Below, piece by piece: positions 6,436 through 7,469 of a DNA stretch of 7,469 bases. Position 1 is the stretch's first letter; the number at the start of each line of letters is the position of its first letter. The notes below the pieces were generated by a model. That model had not been told where the DNA came from, did no database searches, and was given only the letters and a program-made list of their open reading frames with translations. The translations under genes and the position numbers were made by a program. Origin of the DNA: an uncultured Collinsella sp. (GTDB lineage: Bacteria; Actinomycetota; Coriobacteriia; Coriobacteriales; Coriobacteriaceae); the NCBI GenBank assembly GCA_902496455.1, contig CABVAY010000063.1, positions 1 through 7,469 of the forward strand, in the 5' to 3' direction.

Positions 6436-6450
6436 GTTATAATTACAACC
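6435..6450. repeat. Near-palindrome overlapping a TATAAT box upstream of tRNA-Arg
   Basis: A 16-base inverted sequence (GGTTATAATTACAACC), with only one mismatched pair, begins at the last base of the ATPase stop codon. It contains TATAAT at 6438-6443, a perfect -10 hexamer that could start transcription near 6450 toward the tRNA, about 38 bases before its first base. No recognisable -35 is seen 15-18 bases upstream. It could be a promoter-operator or a chance AT-rich palindrome. Confidence 0.3.
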
Positions 6451-6487
6451 GCTTGGCTGATTTATTTGGTCGAGCATGCGGTTATTT

Positions 6488-6564
6488 GCTCCATTAGCTC
6501 AGTTGGATAGAGCAGGGGACTTCTAATCCCAAGGTCGACGGTTCGAATCCGCCATGGAGCACCA
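6488..6564 (+). tRNA. tRNA-Arg (anticodon TCT), with encoded CCA
   Basis: The cloverleaf is folded by eye. A perfect seven-base acceptor stem pairs GCTCCAT (6488-6494) with ATGGAGC (6554-6560). The D-arm is GCTC/GAGC with the GG pair in its loop. The anticodon loop CTTCTAA (6520-6526) puts TCT at 6522-6524, reading AGA codons as arginine. The T-loop TTCGAAT lies at 6542-6548. Discriminator A6561 and an encoded CCA (6562-6564) follow. Two stem positions do not pair canonically: G·A at the base of the anticodon stem (6515/6531) and A·C in the T-stem (6538/6552). The gene lies inside a polysaccharide locus, between exporter and acyltransferase, with its own terminator directly after. Confidence 0.95.
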
Positions 6565-6573
6565 ACGTTTATT

Positions 6574-6606
6574 AAGCCCGGGCCGCTTGGTGGTCTGGGC
6601 TTTTTT
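6574..6606 (+). terminator. Rho-independent terminator of tRNA-Arg
   Basis: AAGCCCGGGCC (6574-6584) pairs with GGTCTGGGCTT (6592-6602) as an eleven-base stem with two G-T wobbles and a seven-base loop, followed by six T (6601-6606). It lies ten bases after the tRNA CCA and should end transcripts from the exporter operon and the tRNA. Confidence 0.88.
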
Positions 6607-6638
6607 CATCTTGCTGATGCGGTTATGAAGGGCGTTCT

Positions 6639-7427
6639 ATGGGGACTAAAAGGCTCGACTGGATTGATATTGCAAAGGGGATTGCAATTATTCTGGTCAT
6701 TGTGGGGCACACTGTTCCAAATCCCTCTCCTTTGCGACATGCAATCTTCTCTTTTCATATGCCGGTGTTCTTTATTCTTGCCGGGTATACATTCAGGCCT
6801 AAGCCGTGGCGTGAGCTGCTGAGCGGATCGGTGCCGCGTCTTCTGGTGCCATATCTGGTTCTTGCGTTGGCGTGGCAGGTGCCGACGTTTTTGATGAGCG
6901 GCGCTCCTTTAACGGGCGATACGCTGGTTGCGGGACTTGAGACGATTGTGTTTGCCTCTGGCGTTGATGTGCCTGGTCTTGGCGTTGCCGCTGTTGGCAT
7001 GGCATGGTTTCTGGCGGCGCTGTTTACGTCACGATTGCTGTTTAATGCTCTGATGCTGTTGTTTGACGCACGCGAGCTTGGGGTTGTTTACCAGGGTGTT
7101 GCCTGTACCGTAATTGCCTTCTGCGGTTTGAGTGTGTCTTGCCTTTTGGGTGTTTACCTGCCGCTCGATTTTGATTTGAGTTGCTATATCGTCCTGTTGA
7201 TGTGGGCTGGCTATACGGTGCGTCATAGGGGACTGGAGCCGAGCGTGGACAAGCCGCTGCTGTTTATTGGCTCCTGTGTTGTTTGGCTTGTTTTTGCGGC
7301 TTTGAGCGGGCTTGAGCTCTCGAGCCGTCGTGTGGACGGCTTTGTCATTGCCTCGATTGCCGCTCTCGCTGGCAGTTACTGCGTGTGCTGGGTTTCTATG
7401 GCGATTGAAAAGATAAGGCTCTGTTAG
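6639..7427 (+). CDS. Family 3 membrane O-acyltransferase (fucose 4-O-acetylase-like), apparently C-terminally truncated
   Basis: An integral membrane acyltransferase expected to add acetyl or another acyl group to a surface sugar. It opens with LDWIDIAKGIAIILVIVGH, the family's first helix with the catalytic-candidate H24, then FSFHMPVFFILAGYTF (37-52) and GMAWFLAALF (120-129), all diagnostic. About seven to eight helices follow. The ATG at 6639 is chosen for AAGGG six bases before it (6628-6632). The protein has 262 residues against about 330-350 usual for the family. It stops at TAG 7425-7427 straight after the penultimate helix region (EKIRLC), where relatives continue with a conserved IG-x-x-S/T-L segment and last helices. 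The same frame stays open after the TAG to the window edge, and the other two frames meet stops within a few dozen bases. The gene may be a nonsense-mutated pseudogene or a divergent short form. No promoter is evident between it and the tRNA terminator. Confidence 0.82.
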   Translation: MGTKRLDWIDIAKGIAIILVIVGHTVPNPSPLRHAIFSFHMPVFFILAGYTFRPKPWRELLSGSVPRLLVPYLVLALAWQVPTFLMSGAPLTGDTLVAGLETIVFASGVDVPGLGVAAVGMAWFLAALFTSRLLFNALMLLFDARELGVVYQGVACTVIAFCGLSVSCLLGVYLPLDFDLSCYIVLLMWAGYTVRHRGLEPSVDKPLLFIGSCVVWLVFAALSGLELSSRRVDGFVIASIAALAGSYCVCWVSMAIEKIRLC

Positions 7428-7469
7428 ACCAGGATTGACATGCCGACCTGCCGGCTAACTCGCCGTCTC

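Noticed and set aside
5653..6477. Minus-strand open frame of 274 codons opposite the exporter ATPase
   Set aside because: It is the antisense of a gene with complete ABC motifs, lacks a ribosome binding site, and its composition has no protein-family features.
6542..6564. tRNA 3' end as an integration (att) site
   Set aside because: No second copy of the T-arm/acceptor sequence is present in the window, and there is no integrase gene.

Overview
This window is part of a cell-surface polysaccharide locus from a Gram-positive, moderately high-GC bacterium. The combination fits an intestinal actinobacterium of the Coriobacteriia (Collinsella-like): a fused RmlC-RmlD enzyme, strongly GC-biased codons in that gene, and Wzm/Wzt-type export genes beside small glycosyltransferase genes. 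This placement rests on recognising protein families, not on a database search.

Layout, left to right. 75-1529 (+) is a bifunctional dTDP-L-rhamnose enzyme (epimerase plus reductase), ending in a strong hairpin terminator at about 1558-1583. Facing it on the minus strand is a decayed operon. An intact family 2 (DPM1/GtrB-like) glycosyltransferase (2794-1832) is followed after 6 bases by the first ~42 codons of a second family 2 glycosyltransferase, broken by an in-frame stop. Right behind it, in another frame, is the last ~43 codons of what looks like a YfhO-type membrane protein. These two stumps look like the scar of a deletion that removed most of both genes. Divergent from the intact glycosyltransferase is a 625-residue multi-spanning membrane protein (2844-4721, +) resembling the uncharacterised DUF6020 family, with GT-C-like features. 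Then come the ABC exporter pair: permease (4811-5656) and ATPase (5668-6435), tightly coupled. A tRNA-Arg(TCT) gene (6488-6564) with its own terminator follows. Last is a family 3 membrane O-acyltransferase (6639-7427), which stops short of the family's usual length.

How the genes fit together (inference): RmlCD makes the last two steps to dTDP-L-rhamnose. The family 2 glycosyltransferase may load a sugar onto a lipid carrier. The large membrane protein may transfer lipid-linked sugars or remodel the glycan outside the membrane. Wzm/Wzt exports a lipid-linked polymer, and the acyltransferase would decorate it with acetyl groups. Base composition changes sharply near 1530: rfbCD is very GC-rich, while the genes to the right, above all the large membrane protein, are AT-richer. 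This is common in exchangeable surface-glycan loci. I found no CRISPR array, insertion sequence or phage gene.
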